Assembly (NCBI GenBank): GCA_045593905.1
Contig: JAZNXL010000018.1
Coordinates: 1 to 29,515 of the forward strand
DNA length: 29,515 nucleotides
Direction: 5' to 3'
Source of the DNA: RGIG9041 sp045593905
GTDB lineage: Bacteria > Bacillota > Clostridia > Oscillospirales > QAKW01
A program made the position numbers and the translations under genes. Within the stretch, counting starts at the first letter, position 1. Each line of letters starts with the position of its first letter. Below are positions 7,193 to 14,933 of this stretch, piece after piece. The notes beneath the pieces are model-generated. The model was not told the origin of the DNA. It made no database searches and saw only the letters and a list, made by a program, of their open reading frames with translations.

Positions 7193-8011
7193 ATGGGATA
7201 TAAAATTATTGCAAGCGACCTTGACGGTACGCTTTTTAATAAAAAAGGTGAAATTAGTGAGCAAAACGCTGCCGCTATTGAAACGCTTTATAACATGGGC
7301 GTACACTTTGTACCATCATCAGGGCGCTCATATTACGAAATGCCAAAAGTGTTAAGGGACAACCCCTTTATTCGTTATTACATAGGCTCTGACGGTAGTA
7401 CTGTTTATGACAAAAAGCTTGACAAAACCCACTCGCTTGATATTTCCCACCCGCTCAGCGACTTTGTACTCGATAAGCTTTTTAGCTACCAAATTAATAT
7501 GATGCTTCACGCCGACAACCGTTCGTACGTTGACGCGGATATGCATATCGCCACCGTTTACAAAAGCTATAACTACAGCGATAGTTGGGTGGAGTTTGCC
7601 TTTGAAACAAACATACCCGTTAAAAACTTTAAAGAGTTTTGTTACACAAAAGATATTGATTCGGTATGCGTATTTTTTAAAAACTACAACGACCTGTTAG
7701 AGTGCAAAGAGTTTTTTGGCGCGCATCCCGACCTGCTTGTAGCACAGTCACACAAGTACAACCTCGAAATCTTTTCGAAAACCGCAGGCAAAGGCAACGC
7801 GCTTATGTTACTTGCCGGTATTTTGGGTGTTGACCCTGCCGATACCATCGCGGTTGGTGACAGTACAAACGATTTGACAATGGTTGAAGCTGCAGGGCTT
7901 GGTCTTGCAATGGACAACGCAGTTGACGAGCTAAAAGTCGTTGCCGACCAGATTATTTGCAATAATCAAGAGCACAGTGCAAAATATATTTTGGAGAATT
8001 TTATAAAATAA
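7193..8011 (+). CDS. Cof-type HAD-IIB phosphatase
   Basis: A 272-aa haloacid-dehalogenase-superfamily hydrolase. Motif I is SDLDGTLF, with the nucleophile Asp9 and acid/base Asp11. Motif II is SSGR at about 42-45. Motif III/IV is the late K in SKTAGKGNA and GDSTNDLTM at 222-230. The central insert between motifs II and III is the large C2B cap of the Cof/YidA group. Such enzymes dephosphorylate sugar phosphates, phosphoglycolate or flavin precursors with low specificity, so no substrate is assigned. GGAGGG lies 8 nt upstream of the ATG. It is a single-gene unit between its own promoter and terminator. Confidence 0.92.
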   Translation: MGYKIIASDLDGTLFNKKGEISEQNAAAIETLYNMGVHFVPSSGRSYYEMPKVLRDNPFIRYYIGSDGSTVYDKKLDKTHSLDISHPLSDFVLDKLFSYQINMMLHADNRSYVDADMHIATVYKSYNYSDSWVEFAFETNIPVKNFKEFCYTKDIDSVCVFFKNYNDLLECKEFFGAHPDLLVAQSHKYNLEIFSKTAGKGNALMLLAGILGVDPADTIAVGDSTNDLTMVEAAGLGLAMDNAVDELKVVADQIICNNQEHSAKYILENFIK

Positions 8012-8034
8012 CATATTAATTGGCAACTACCGCT

Positions 8035-8062
8035 CCCCTGCTGATTATTCAGCAGGGGTTTT
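8035..8062 (+). terminator. Rho-independent terminator
   Basis: A 10 bp perfect stem (8035-8044 with 8049-8058), loop TTAT, T4 tail, behind the HAD gene. Confidence 0.9.
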
Positions 8063-8102
8063 GCCGTTTAGTGTCATTTTTTTACCGATTAGTTTTAACT
8101 TG

Positions 8103-8131
8103 TTGAATCAACGCGCTTTGGGTGTTATGAT
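8103..8131 (+). promoter_or_regulatory. Promoter of the LytTR-DUF3021 operon
   Basis: TTGAAT (8103-8108), 17 bp spacer, TATGAT (8126-8131), 21 bp before the start codon. LytTR-DUF3021 pairs are usually autoregulated; I see no clear direct-repeat LytTR box here. Confidence 0.65.
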
Positions 8132-8152
8132 AAAAAGATAAGGAGTAGTATT

Positions 8153-8587
8153 ATGAAGTGCGAAGTTATAATAGATAAAACGAGCGAGCAAAAAGTTATC
8201 ATATATTCAAACCAACACTCGCCCGTTATTGAAGAGATAAAACAATATATAGAAAGCTGTGACGCCGAAATTATAGGCTACACAGACACGCAGGCGGTTA
8301 AGCTTAATTTATGCGATATTTACTGTATAAGCGTTATAAATGGCAAGGTCTTCGCCGTTTGCAAAGAACAAAACTTTTTGCTTAAAAGCCGACTTTTCAG
8401 TTTTGAAGATATGCTGCCAAAAAACTTTGTAAAGATTAATCAGTCGTGTATTGCAAACATAAACAAAATTGACAGGTTTGATGCGTCAATCTCGGCATCG
8501 CTTATGATATATTTTAAAAACGGCTACAGTGACTACGTATCAAGGCGACAACTTAAAAATGTAAAAGAAAGGCTTAAAATAAAATGA
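8153..8587 (+). CDS. LytTR-family DNA-binding regulator
   Basis: A 144-aa stand-alone LytTR protein without receiver domain. The LytTR fold covers about residues 45-142: KLNLCDIYCISVINGKVFAVC, the conserved FVKINQSCIANINKI stretch at about 92-106 and the ending NGYSDYVSRRQLKNVKERL. These proteins bind direct repeats through a beta-fold and control transcription. AAGGAG is 8 nt before the ATG. It overlaps the next gene by 4 nt. The partner is a DUF3021 membrane protein, the well-known LytTR regulatory system in which the membrane protein holds the regulator inactive; that role is taken from the family, not shown here. Confidence 0.92.
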   Translation: MKCEVIIDKTSEQKVIIYSNQHSPVIEEIKQYIESCDAEIIGYTDTQAVKLNLCDIYCISVINGKVFAVCKEQNFLLKSRLFSFEDMLPKNFVKINQSCIANINKIDRFDASISASLMIYFKNGYSDYVSRRQLKNVKERLKIK

Positions 8588-8997
8588 ACAAATACTTAAA
8601 AGAGTTTTTACACCGTGGGCTTATATTCGGAGGGTTCGGACCTATTATTATGGGTATAATTTACGCAATACTGCAAAAGAGCATTGAGGGTTTTTCTCTC
8701 AATGGCTACGAGGTGCTTATTGCTCTTGTTTCAATATATATTTTAGCGTTTTTGCAAGCGGGTGCGTCGGTGTTTAATCAGATTGAACATTGGGGTATTG
8801 CAAAGTCTCTCGGTTTTCATTTTTTAACACTATATATTGCATACATTGGTTGTTACTTATTAAATAGATGGATACCCTTTAATGTAAACTTTATTTTAAT
8901 ATTCACCGCCATTTTTATTGCAACATATTTTATGATTTGGTTAACTGTTTTTATCTTGGTAAAAGCAGTTAGTAAAAAACTCAATAAAAGCATATAA
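8584..8997 (+). CDS. DUF3021-family membrane protein, LytTR partner
   Basis: A 137-aa protein with four hydrophobic segments (about residues 12-32, 42-60, 78-94 and 104-127) and a short basic C-terminus. Family landmarks are the first-helix GPIIMGIIYAIL and the QIEHWGIAKSLGFHFL loop. Start and stop overlap as ATGA with the regulator, so the two proteins are made in step. The likely role is sensing at the membrane and inhibition of the LytTR protein. No target gene besides the pair itself can be named; the downstream purine permease has its own promoter. Confidence 0.9.
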   Translation: MNKYLKEFLHRGLIFGGFGPIIMGIIYAILQKSIEGFSLNGYEVLIALVSIYILAFLQAGASVFNQIEHWGIAKSLGFHFLTLYIAYIGCYLLNRWIPFNVNFILIFTAIFIATYFMIWLTVFILVKAVSKKLNKSI

Positions 8998-9021
8998 ATC
9001 AATATATTTCGTATAAAACAC

Positions 9022-9050
9022 TTGAAAAAAGTCGGTATTTAGTATATTGT
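9022..9050 (+). promoter_or_regulatory. Promoter of the NCS2 permease gene
   Basis: TTGAAA (9022-9027) with TATTGT (9045-9050) at 17 bp. TATATT at 9043 gives a 15 bp alternative. The remaining leader to 9097 is about 40 nt and shows no purine riboswitch. Confidence 0.55.
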
Positions 9051-9097
9051 ATAGTTATAGGCAAAAACCCTATAAATTAAAAAGGAGAGGAAAAACA

Positions 9098-10498
9098 ATG
9101 GACAAGTTTTTCAAAATTTCAGAGCGCGGTTCAACCGTTAGAACTGAAATCATTGCTGGTCTTACAACCTTTTTTGCTATGGCATACATTGTTGTTGTAA
9201 ACCCCAACCAAATTGTTGGTTTTAGCTTTGATGTTCCCGGTGTACCTCAAATCTGGAATGCGGTTTATATCGCATCAATCATCGCAGCTGTAATCGGTAC
9301 AATGCTTTATGCACTTTATGCAAAGCTTCCGTTTGCACAAGCTTGCGGCATGGGTCTTAACTCATTTTTCTTTACATCATTTGTGCTTCCGCAAATTATT
9401 GCAGGCGGCGATGTAATCAAGGGTTATCAGGCAGGTCTTGTTATAATTCTTATTTCAGGTCTTATATTCTTACTGCTCTCGGTAACCGGCGCACGTAGCT
9501 ACATTGCAAAAGCAATGCCCGAATGTATTAAAAAGGCAATTCCTGCAGGTATCGGTCTTTTTATAGCATTTATCGGTTTCCAAAACGTTGGCATTATTCA
9601 AGCTAACCAGTACACACTCGTTCAGTTTGTAAAAATCAACGGCGCAAAATGGGCTGAAATCGCTCCCGCAATCATCGCACTTTTAGGCTTTATTATTATC
9701 GCTATACTTTCAAAGCTTAAGGTTAAAGGCTCTGTTCTTATTGGTATTTTAGCTACATCAGTTATTTACTACCTTGCAACATGGCAGGTTCCCAGCTTTG
9801 ATTTAGGCTCAATCACAGCACCTTTTAAAGATTTTGCTGAAATTGGTATCACAGGCGTATTCCAGGCTGAATCTTGGAAAAATGCTTTCTCAGGCGAAAT
9901 GCTTGGTGGTATTTTCTCAGTAATTATGCTTATTGTAACATTCTGCCTCGTTGATATGTTCGACACAATCGGCACACTTTACGGTGCAGCATCAGAGGCT
10001 GATATGCTTGACGAAAACGGTGACCCTGTTGACATTGACAAATCAATGGCATGTGACTCAATTGCTACTGTATCAGGTGCTATTTGCGGTACTTCAACAG
10101 TTACAACATTTGTTGAGTGTGCATCAGGCGTTGCAGCCGGCGGCAGAACAGGTCTTACAAGCCTTGTTACATCACTTTGCTTTGTTCTTTGCTTGTTCTT
10201 ATCACCTGTTGCAAGCATTATCCCTGCAGCAGCTACCGCTCCTGCACTTATCTATGTTGGCGTATTAATGCTTAAGAACTTCTCAAAGGTTGATATGGAA
10301 GATATGCGTAGTGCAGTGCCTGCATTCTTAACACTCGTTATGATGCCGCTTACATATTCAATTGCTAACGGTATCGGCATTGGCGCTATCTCGTATACTC
10401 TTATCACATTATTCACAGGTAAATACACAAAGAAAGATATTGCAGTAACAATTATTGCTCTTCTCTTTGTTTGTAAGTTTATCTTTGGCGCTATCTAA
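9098..10498 (+). CDS. NCS2/AzgA-type purine permease
   Basis: A 466-aa polytopic transporter with about 13 membrane segments. It carries AzgA/PbuG-branch motifs: GLTTFFAMAYIVVVNP at 21-36, QACGMGLNSFF at 81-91 and DMFDTIGTLYG in the second half. The family imports hypoxanthine, guanine or adenine with protons. I chose the ATG at 9098 because AAAGGAGAGG lies 8 nt upstream; the in-frame ATG at 9047 lies in the promoter and lacks a site. The gene uses a narrow, expression-optimised codon set compared with its neighbours (inference by eye). A terminator follows at once. Confidence 0.93.
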   Translation: MDKFFKISERGSTVRTEIIAGLTTFFAMAYIVVVNPNQIVGFSFDVPGVPQIWNAVYIASIIAAVIGTMLYALYAKLPFAQACGMGLNSFFFTSFVLPQIIAGGDVIKGYQAGLVIILISGLIFLLLSVTGARSYIAKAMPECIKKAIPAGIGLFIAFIGFQNVGIIQANQYTLVQFVKINGAKWAEIAPAIIALLGFIIIAILSKLKVKGSVLIGILATSVIYYLATWQVPSFDLGSITAPFKDFAEIGITGVFQAESWKNAFSGEMLGGIFSVIMLIVTFCLVDMFDTIGTLYGAASEADMLDENGDPVDIDKSMACDSIATVSGAICGTSTVTTFVECASGVAAGGRTGLTSLVTSLCFVLCLFLSPVASIIPAAATAPALIYVGVLMLKNFSKVDMEDMRSAVPAFLTLVMMPLTYSIANGIGIGAISYTLITLFTGKYTKKDIAVTIIALLFVCKFIFGAI

Positions 10499-10513
10499 TA
10501 GATGCATAAAATT

Positions 10514-10541
10514 AAAAGACCTCTCTTATGAGAGGTCTTTT
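10514..10541. terminator. Bidirectional terminator
   Basis: A 12 bp stem (10514-10525 with 10530-10541), loop TTAT, with A-run before and T-run after. It lies between convergent genes; the stop codon of the minus-strand gene is inside it. Confidence 0.92.
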
Positions 10542-10924
10542 TTATATTGTGTAAGTGTTATTTTGGGGTGTGAGTTGCCCGCAAACTCGGTTTTTGAAAT
10601 CTTTTGAAACTGTTTTAAGTCACGGTTAAAAAACTTGTCGGCAGGATATTTTCTATTATAGCAAAAAACATAAATCTCTGAAACGTTTGAAAGCTCGATT
10701 TCAAAATTTTCGCAAAACACAAAGTCGTTTGTTCCTTGCTCAAACAGATTGTCGCATACTACCGCGTCACAGCCTTTAAGCAATGGCACTGAGTAAGCAG
10801 TGGTGTATACTTTACAACCGTTTGTTATATCGGCAATTTTTTCAATAACAACCGAATCCTTTGTCTGCCGTCTTCCGCCAAACATCATACCGTTTTTATT
10901 ATCAATACATACTATAAGCTTCAT
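10526..10924 (-). CDS. Hypothetical protein, third gene of the trk operon
   Basis: A 132-aa protein I do not recognise. It begins MKLIVCIDNKNGMMFGGRR, which recalls the first strand of dihydrofolate reductases, but the later DHFR landmarks are missing. It contains four cysteines and alternating strands and helices (CKVYTTAYSV, DAVVCDNLF, EIYVFCYNRKYPADKFF), which fits a small alpha/beta fold such as a nucleotide or metabolite binding protein. It starts 3 bp after the TrkH stop, with only a weak site (AGAGAT). The tail of the trkH coding region precedes it, so it is almost surely cotranslated with the potassium transporter. Confidence 0.75.
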   Translation of the reverse strand: MKLIVCIDNKNGMMFGGRRQTKDSVVIEKIADITNGCKVYTTAYSVPLLKGCDAVVCDNLFEQGTNDFVFCENFEIELSNVSEIYVFCYNRKYPADKFFNRDLKQFQKISKTEFAGNSHPKITLTQYKKDLS

Positions 10925-10927
10925 AGT

Positions 10928-12370
10928 TTATCTCTTTTTCCAGGTTGTAAATGATATAGCAAGAATAAGCGGGAAAATTTCGAGTCTGCCGAGCAGCATT
11001 GCAAAGGTAAGAGTCAGCTTTGATAACGGTGAAAATGCGGCATAGTTTGACATAGGGCCTGCAAGTGAAAGCCCCGGACCTACGTTGTTAAAACATGCGG
11101 CGGCGGCAGAAACGGTAGTTTGAAAATCAAACGGCTCGAGCGCAAGAATCATTACTATTGCAACAAAGCAAAGCGAGTATATTGCAAAATAGTTGCTTAC
11201 ATTGCCGAGTGTTTCGTCGTCGAGTGACTTGCCTTCAAAATTAATTGTGTTAACCGAACGCGGATGTAAAAGTCGCTTAAGCTCGCGCTTAATCATTTTA
11301 TATATAATTACAACACGAGAGATTTTAAGACCGCCCGCAGTTGAACCTGCGCAGCCTCCAAAGAACATTAAAATAAGCAGTACTGTTTTTGAAAACTGCG
11401 GCCACAAATTAAAGTCGGCAGTTGAAAAACCTGTTGTTGTTATAATTGAAGAAACCTGAAAGCTTGAGTGCCTGATTGTTTGCATAACATTATTGTAAAG
11501 CGGATAGATATTTATTGAAATAAGTGTAACCGCCGCCACAACAATGCCAAGATACGCCCAAAGCTCTTCGCTTTTAAAAGCAGATTTAAACCTGCGGATA
11601 AGCATAAGGAAATAAACGTTAAAGTTAATACCAAAAAGAAGCATAAACACAGTGATTACCCATTGGATATAGGGGCTATAACCGCCAATGCTATCTGCTT
11701 TTGCTCCAAAACCGCCTGTACCCGCGGTACCAAATGCGTGTAAAAGACTTTCAAAAAGCGGCATATCGCCAAGCAAAAGCATTATAACCTGAACTACGGT
11801 AAGTACAATATACATAAGATAAAGTATTTTAGCAGTATCCTTGGCCTTGGGTACAATTTTACCAACAATTGGCCCCGGCATCTCGGCGCGCATAAGGTGA
11901 ATTGAACGTTCAGAAAGGGGTATTATTGCCATAACAAATACAAGCACGCCCATACCGCCTATCCAGTGACTAAAGCTTCTCCAAAACAGTATGCCATGAC
12001 TCATTTGTTCAACATTTTCAACAATAGATGCACCTGTGGTTGTAAAACCGCTGACAGTCTCAAAAAGCGCGTCAATATAGTTTGGAATTTCGCCAGAGAG
12101 TACGAACGGCAATGCGCCGAGTGCAGACACAACAATCCACGCAAGCGACACGATTGCAAAGCTTTCTTTAGCGTAAATTACCTTGTTTTTAGTGTTTGAG
12201 ACAAGTATTATAATACCGCCCAAAACCGCACTTAAAATGATTGTTTGCAAAAACGCGATTGCCGGCACCGACTCACGATAAATAAGTGAGACGGCAAAAG
12301 GTAATAATAGCAAAAGCGCTTCGGCAACGCAAATTATTCCAACTGTTTTTAAAACTATGCGTCTGTTCAT
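10928..12370 (-). CDS. trkH: TrkH-family potassium uptake channel subunit
   Basis: A 480-aa membrane protein built of four MPM (helix-pore-helix) repeats. The four filter loops are visible: TTTGAS at 110-115, GTAGTGGFG at 214-222, TTTGFS at 311-316 and NNVGPG at 428-433, each giving the conserved glycine. AGSTAGGLK at 341-349 is the conserved segment behind filter three. It forms a homodimer that moves K+ (KtrB/TrkH group) when gated by the cytosolic TrkA/KtrA ring. TAGAGG lies 7 nt before the ATG. It follows trkA by 9 bp, so both are one operon on the minus strand. Confidence 0.95.
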   Translation of the reverse strand: MNRRIVLKTVGIICVAEALLLLLPFAVSLIYRESVPAIAFLQTIILSAVLGGIIILVSNTKNKVIYAKESFAIVSLAWIVVSALGALPFVLSGEIPNYIDALFETVSGFTTTGASIVENVEQMSHGILFWRSFSHWIGGMGVLVFVMAIIPLSERSIHLMRAEMPGPIVGKIVPKAKDTAKILYLMYIVLTVVQVIMLLLGDMPLFESLLHAFGTAGTGGFGAKADSIGGYSPYIQWVITVFMLLFGINFNVYFLMLIRRFKSAFKSEELWAYLGIVVAAVTLISINIYPLYNNVMQTIRHSSFQVSSIITTTGFSTADFNLWPQFSKTVLLILMFFGGCAGSTAGGLKISRVVIIYKMIKRELKRLLHPRSVNTINFEGKSLDDETLGNVSNYFAIYSLCFVAIVMILALEPFDFQTTVSAAAACFNNVGPGLSLAGPMSNYAAFSPLSKLTLTFAMLLGRLEIFPLILAISFTTWKKR

Positions 12371-12379
12371 TTATAACCT

Positions 12380-13738
12380 CTATTTTAAAATATCCGAAAG
12401 GTCGGAAATGTAATGACCCGATGCTAAAACTATTATCTTATCGCCTTTTTGCATAAAATCGTCACCTGCAGGTATGATTGCGCGTTTTTTACGAAGTATA
12501 CCTGCAATAAGAACATTATTTTTAAGCTGCAAATCTTTAAGCGGAACTTTTGTATAGTCAGTGTCGGTAGTAACGTTAAACTCAAGCGCCTCGATTTTAT
12601 TGTCCATAAGTCTGTAAAGCGCTTCGACCTTGGTGCCCAGCGAGTTTTGAAGCGCACGAGCATAGGTTACAACAACATCGGTAACTGCCGATTTTGAAGA
12701 AACTATAGACTCAAGACCAAGACGAGCGGCTATTGAAACAAACTCGGACTTATTTATTTTGGTAATTACCTTTGATACCTTTTGTGCCTGTGCAAAGCAA
12801 GAAAGAAGTATGTTTTGCTCGCCCATGCCTGTGAGCGACACAAATGCATCAACGTTTGCTATTCCCTCTTCTAAAAGCAGCTCTTGTTTTGCGCCATTGC
12901 CAAGAATAATGGTGGCTTCGGGCAAAATTTTGCTAAACTCTTTTGCAATAGCGGGATCTTTTTCAACTATTTTAACCTGTGTGCCGGTTTCAATAAGTTT
13001 TTTTGCAAGGTAATAGCTTGTTTTACCGCAGCCGATAATCATAACGCTCTTTGCCTGTTTTTTAAGCGCGCCCATTTGCTTTAACAGCTTGTAAACCTCG
13101 TAAGGCGCAGCAACAATGCCTATACGGTCACCCTCAATAAGTTCAAAGCTACCATCAGGGATATATACGTTTTCACCCCTGCTTACTGCACAAATAAGAA
13201 ATTTTGCTTTAAATTTGTTTTTGAGTTCATATAGCTTTGAATTGCAAAGCGGAGAGTCTTTTGAAAGTATAATTTCTATCATTTCAAAGTTGCCTGATGC
13301 AAACTTTTCAATTCGCTCAGCAGACGGGAACTTTAAAACGTTGTAAATATCGTGAGCGGTAAGCTGCTCGGGGTTTACATGTAACGAAAGTTCAAGCTGA
13401 TGGCTTAAAAACTCAAGACTTTGTGTACTGTATTTAGGGTTACGAATACGAGCAACAGTGTGGTGTGCGCCAAGCTTTCTTGCGATAATACAGCTTAGCA
13501 TATTAACCTCGTCAGAGTTGGTGGTGGCAATAAAAAGACGTGCGCCGTCTACTGCTGCCTCTTTTAATATCTCGCTGTCAGTGGCATCGCCGCAAACAGT
13601 CATAACGTCAAATATGTTTAATACTTCGCTAATGGCAGACTCATCGTTGTCAACAACGGTAACATCGTGACCTTCGGCAACAAGATTTGATATAAGACTT
13701 GTGCCTATTTTTCCGCAACCTGCAATAACAATTTTCAT
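12380..13738 (-). CDS. trkA: TrkA potassium uptake regulator (two RCK domains)
   Basis: The start at 13738 (MKIVIAGCGKIG) is chosen because GAGGAA lies 8 nt upstream; the upstream in-frame ATG overlaps that site. The 452-aa protein contains two tandem RCK units. The first Rossmann fold is at about 1-120 with GCGKIG and acidic VVDND, with a TrkA_C part around 140-220. The second fold begins near residue 230 with MIIGCGKTS and IVEKD, followed by a second TrkA_C domain at about 370-452. It binds NAD(H) or ATP/ADP and gates TrkH. First gene of the trkA-trkH-unknown operon. The upstream 100 bp are extremely AT-rich and hold several possible -10 boxes. Confidence 0.94.
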   Translation of the reverse strand: MKIVIAGCGKIGTSLISNLVAEGHDVTVVDNDESAISEVLNIFDVMTVCGDATDSEILKEAAVDGARLFIATTNSDEVNMLSCIIARKLGAHHTVARIRNPKYSTQSLEFLSHQLELSLHVNPEQLTAHDIYNVLKFPSAERIEKFASGNFEMIEIILSKDSPLCNSKLYELKNKFKAKFLICAVSRGENVYIPDGSFELIEGDRIGIVAAPYEVYKLLKQMGALKKQAKSVMIIGCGKTSYYLAKKLIETGTQVKIVEKDPAIAKEFSKILPEATIILGNGAKQELLLEEGIANVDAFVSLTGMGEQNILLSCFAQAQKVSKVITKINKSEFVSIAARLGLESIVSSKSAVTDVVVTYARALQNSLGTKVEALYRLMDNKIEALEFNVTTDTDYTKVPLKDLQLKNNVLIAGILRKKRAIIPAGDDFMQKGDKIIVLASGHYISDLSDILK

Positions 13739-13839
13739 AAAACAATTCCTCATTTTTTAAATGGTTAATCTATATTATATATTAGTTTATATTATATTTC
13801 TATAGTTTTTGTATTTTTTATAATTTTAAAGATAATATA

Positions 13840-13868
13840 TTGACAAAGAAACGCTGTTTTGCTATAAT
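13840..13868 (+). promoter_or_regulatory. Consensus promoter of the tRNA gene
   Basis: Perfect TTGACA (13840-13845), 17 bp, perfect TATAAT (13863-13868), 18 bp before the tRNA 5' end. Confidence 0.9.
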
Positions 13869-13886
13869 AGTTAGGCATTTAAATAA

Positions 13887-13963
13887 GGACCGTTAGCTCA
13901 GTTGGTTAGAGCAACCGGCTCATAACCGGTTGGTCCGGGGTTCGAGTCCCTGACGGTCCACCA
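13887..13963 (+). tRNA. tRNA with CAU anticodon (elongator Met, Ile2 not excluded)
   Basis: A full cloverleaf: acceptor GGACCGT/ACGGTCC, D stem GCTC/GAGC, anticodon stem ACCGG/CCGGT with loop CTCATAA (anticodon CAT at 13921-13923), T stem CGGGG/CCCTG with loop TTCGAGT, discriminator A and encoded CCA. Pairing at 1-72 rules out initiator tRNA. Elongator methionine and lysidine-modified isoleucine tRNA share this anticodon and cannot be told apart safely here. Confidence 0.95.
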
Positions 13964-13964
13964 A

Positions 13965-13998
13965 CTAAAAAAGCCACCCAAGAGGGTGGTTTTTTTAG
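13965..13998 (+). terminator. Terminator of the tRNA gene
   Basis: CCACCC (13974-13979) pairs with GGGTGG (13984-13989), loop AAGA. The flanking A-run and T-run plus ACT/AGT extend the stem to about 16 bp. Confidence 0.9.
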
Positions 13999-13999
13999 T

Positions 14000-14038
14000 T
14001 TATGAGTCGGTCGGCGGGGGCTCGAACCCTGTACCAAC
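14000..14038 (+). pseudogene. Decayed copy of the tRNA 3' half
   Basis: The stretch around 14013-14038 reads CGGGGGCTCGAACCCTG then TACCAAC. It aligns with CGGGGTTCGAGTCCCTG and CCACCAAC of the tRNA gene 75 bp upstream, and both copies run into an A-run plus a CACCC hairpin. The acceptor strand is mostly deleted and the T loop changed, so it is not a functional tRNA. A tandem duplication of tRNA end plus terminator, or a scar of an element once integrated at the tRNA 3' end, would explain it. Confidence 0.55.
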
Positions 14039-14073
14039 AAAAAAAGCACCCTTTTGGGTGCTTTTTGTTGGTA
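14032..14073. terminator. Bidirectional terminator behind the tRNA relic
   Basis: An 11 bp stem (14041-14051 with 14056-14066, AGCACCC core), loop TTTT, extended across a 2-nt bulge by TACCAAC/GTTGGTA. It also terminates the minus-strand TM2 gene that ends at 14079. Confidence 0.85.
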
Positions 14074-14078
14074 TATGC

Positions 14079-14462
14079 TTAAAAGATTTTTTCGGGGTCA
14101 ACTTCGTATTTATCTAATATAATTTTAAAAAACTCAATTAATGCGAGAAGACCGCCAAGACCAAGGCAAAACGAAAGTATAATTTTTGCAACACCTTTTT
14201 TGTTCTCGCCCATCATAAAGTTGTGAATACCGAGTCCGCCAAGGAAAAAGCAAACAAGAGCTATTGTAATTTTATCTTGACCGGCAAGGTCGCCTGATTT
14301 TGCCTTGATTGCAACACCACAATTTAAACAAACCTCGGCTTCAGGTGCTACAGCCTGACCGCAGTTTTGGCAAAAAGCATTACCAACGCCAGTTTTTACA
14401 CCGCACTTTAAGCAGATAGCCTGATTATCGTTCATAAATTCGCCACAGTTTTTGCAATACAT
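14079..14462 (-). CDS. Zinc-ribbon TM2-domain membrane protein
   Basis: A 127-aa protein. Two four-cysteine zinc ribbons lie at the N-terminus (Cys3, 6, 17, 20 and Cys31, 34, 45, 48). A TM2 domain follows at about 62-118: a first membrane helix with ALVCFFLGGLGIHNFMMG, a GKKG-type turn and a second helix with GLGGLLALIEFFKIIL. TM2 proteins are small membrane proteins of unknown molecular role. GGAGGT lies 7 nt before the ATG. It lies 52 bp downstream of the DUF2752 gene, a common neighbour, but has a promoter of its own. Confidence 0.9.
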   Translation of the reverse strand: MYCKNCGEFMNDNQAICLKCGVKTGVGNAFCQNCGQAVAPEAEVCLNCGVAIKAKSGDLAGQDKITIALVCFFLGGLGIHNFMMGENKKGVAKIILSFCLGLGGLLALIEFFKIILDKYEVDPEKIF

Positions 14463-14496
14463 TATATGTACCTCCGTTAGATTTATTTACATAAAA

Positions 14497-14526
14497 ATTT
14501 TAGCATATTTTGTTTCATTTTGTCAA
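14497..14526 (-). promoter_or_regulatory. Promoter of the TM2 gene, embedded in the upstream gene end
   Basis: On the minus strand TTGACA (14526-14521), 18 bp, TAAAAT (14502-14497) with an extended TGC. The -35 box is made of the last codons of the DUF2752 gene, which stops at 14515. Confidence 0.7.
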
Positions 14527-14856
14527 TAAAGAGAACACCCAATTAACTAAAAACCCAACACCAATTAATATTATTACAGCTCGGTTCAGGGTTTTGTTTT
14601 TAAAAAGTTTGCCATCAAACAAAAAATACAAATAAATAACAGGTACTGACCAAAACATTGAATTATGCGCAAATGCCGATGCAAAATCGAGCTTTAAGAC
14701 TGAAATAAGCGCACGAGTAATGCCACAACCCGGGCAATGTATATTAAACAATGCTCTATAAATACAGGGTATTTTTAAAAAATAAAATACTGCCACTACT
14801 AGCAAATAACAAAGTGTAAGCAATATCTTTTGTTTTAGTCTTTTTACTTTTGTCAT
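14515..14856 (-). CDS. DUF2752-family membrane protein
   Basis: A 113-aa protein with three hydrophobic segments and the signature HCPGCGITRA at 40-49 followed by the D-A-x-N pattern (LDFASAFAHN), diagnostic for DUF2752. The ATG at 14856 is preceded by GAGG at 7 nt; a TTG four codons upstream overlaps that site and is rejected as start. The biochemical role of the family is unknown; the two cysteines may bind metal or form a redox pair. It is often found beside TM2 genes, as here. Confidence 0.88.
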   Translation of the reverse strand: MTKVKRLKQKILLTLCYLLVVAVFYFLKIPCIYRALFNIHCPGCGITRALISVLKLDFASAFAHNSMFWSVPVIYLYFLFDGKLFKNKTLNRAVIILIGVGFLVNWVFSLLTK

Positions 14857-14899
14857 ATTCAGCCTCAAGTTAAATTATAACTACATTTTATCATAAAAT

Positions 14900-14933
14900 A
14901 AAAAAAGGTACAAGAGCTTATGTCTGTACCTTT
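14900..14933 (-). terminator. Terminator of the dehydrogenase gene
   Basis: AAAGGTACA (14904-14912) pairs with TGTACCTTT (14925-14933) around a 12-nt loop; on the minus strand it is followed by seven T. The end of the dehydrogenase reading frame lies in the stem. Confidence 0.8.

Noticed and set aside
8998..9097. Purine riboswitch before the NCS2 permease
   Set aside because: The leader is only about 40-50 nt and has none of the conserved junction bases.
9047..9097. Longer start of the NCS2 permease at 9047
   Set aside because: That ATG lies in the -10 region; the ATG at 9098 has a strong ribosome site and the family N-terminus.
10526..10924. Dihydrofolate reductase
   Set aside because: Only the first strand (MKLIVCIDNKNG) looks similar; later DHFR motifs are absent and length is short.
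13887..13963. Initiator tRNA-fMet
   Set aside because: The first acceptor pair is G-C, while initiators have a mismatch at 1-72.
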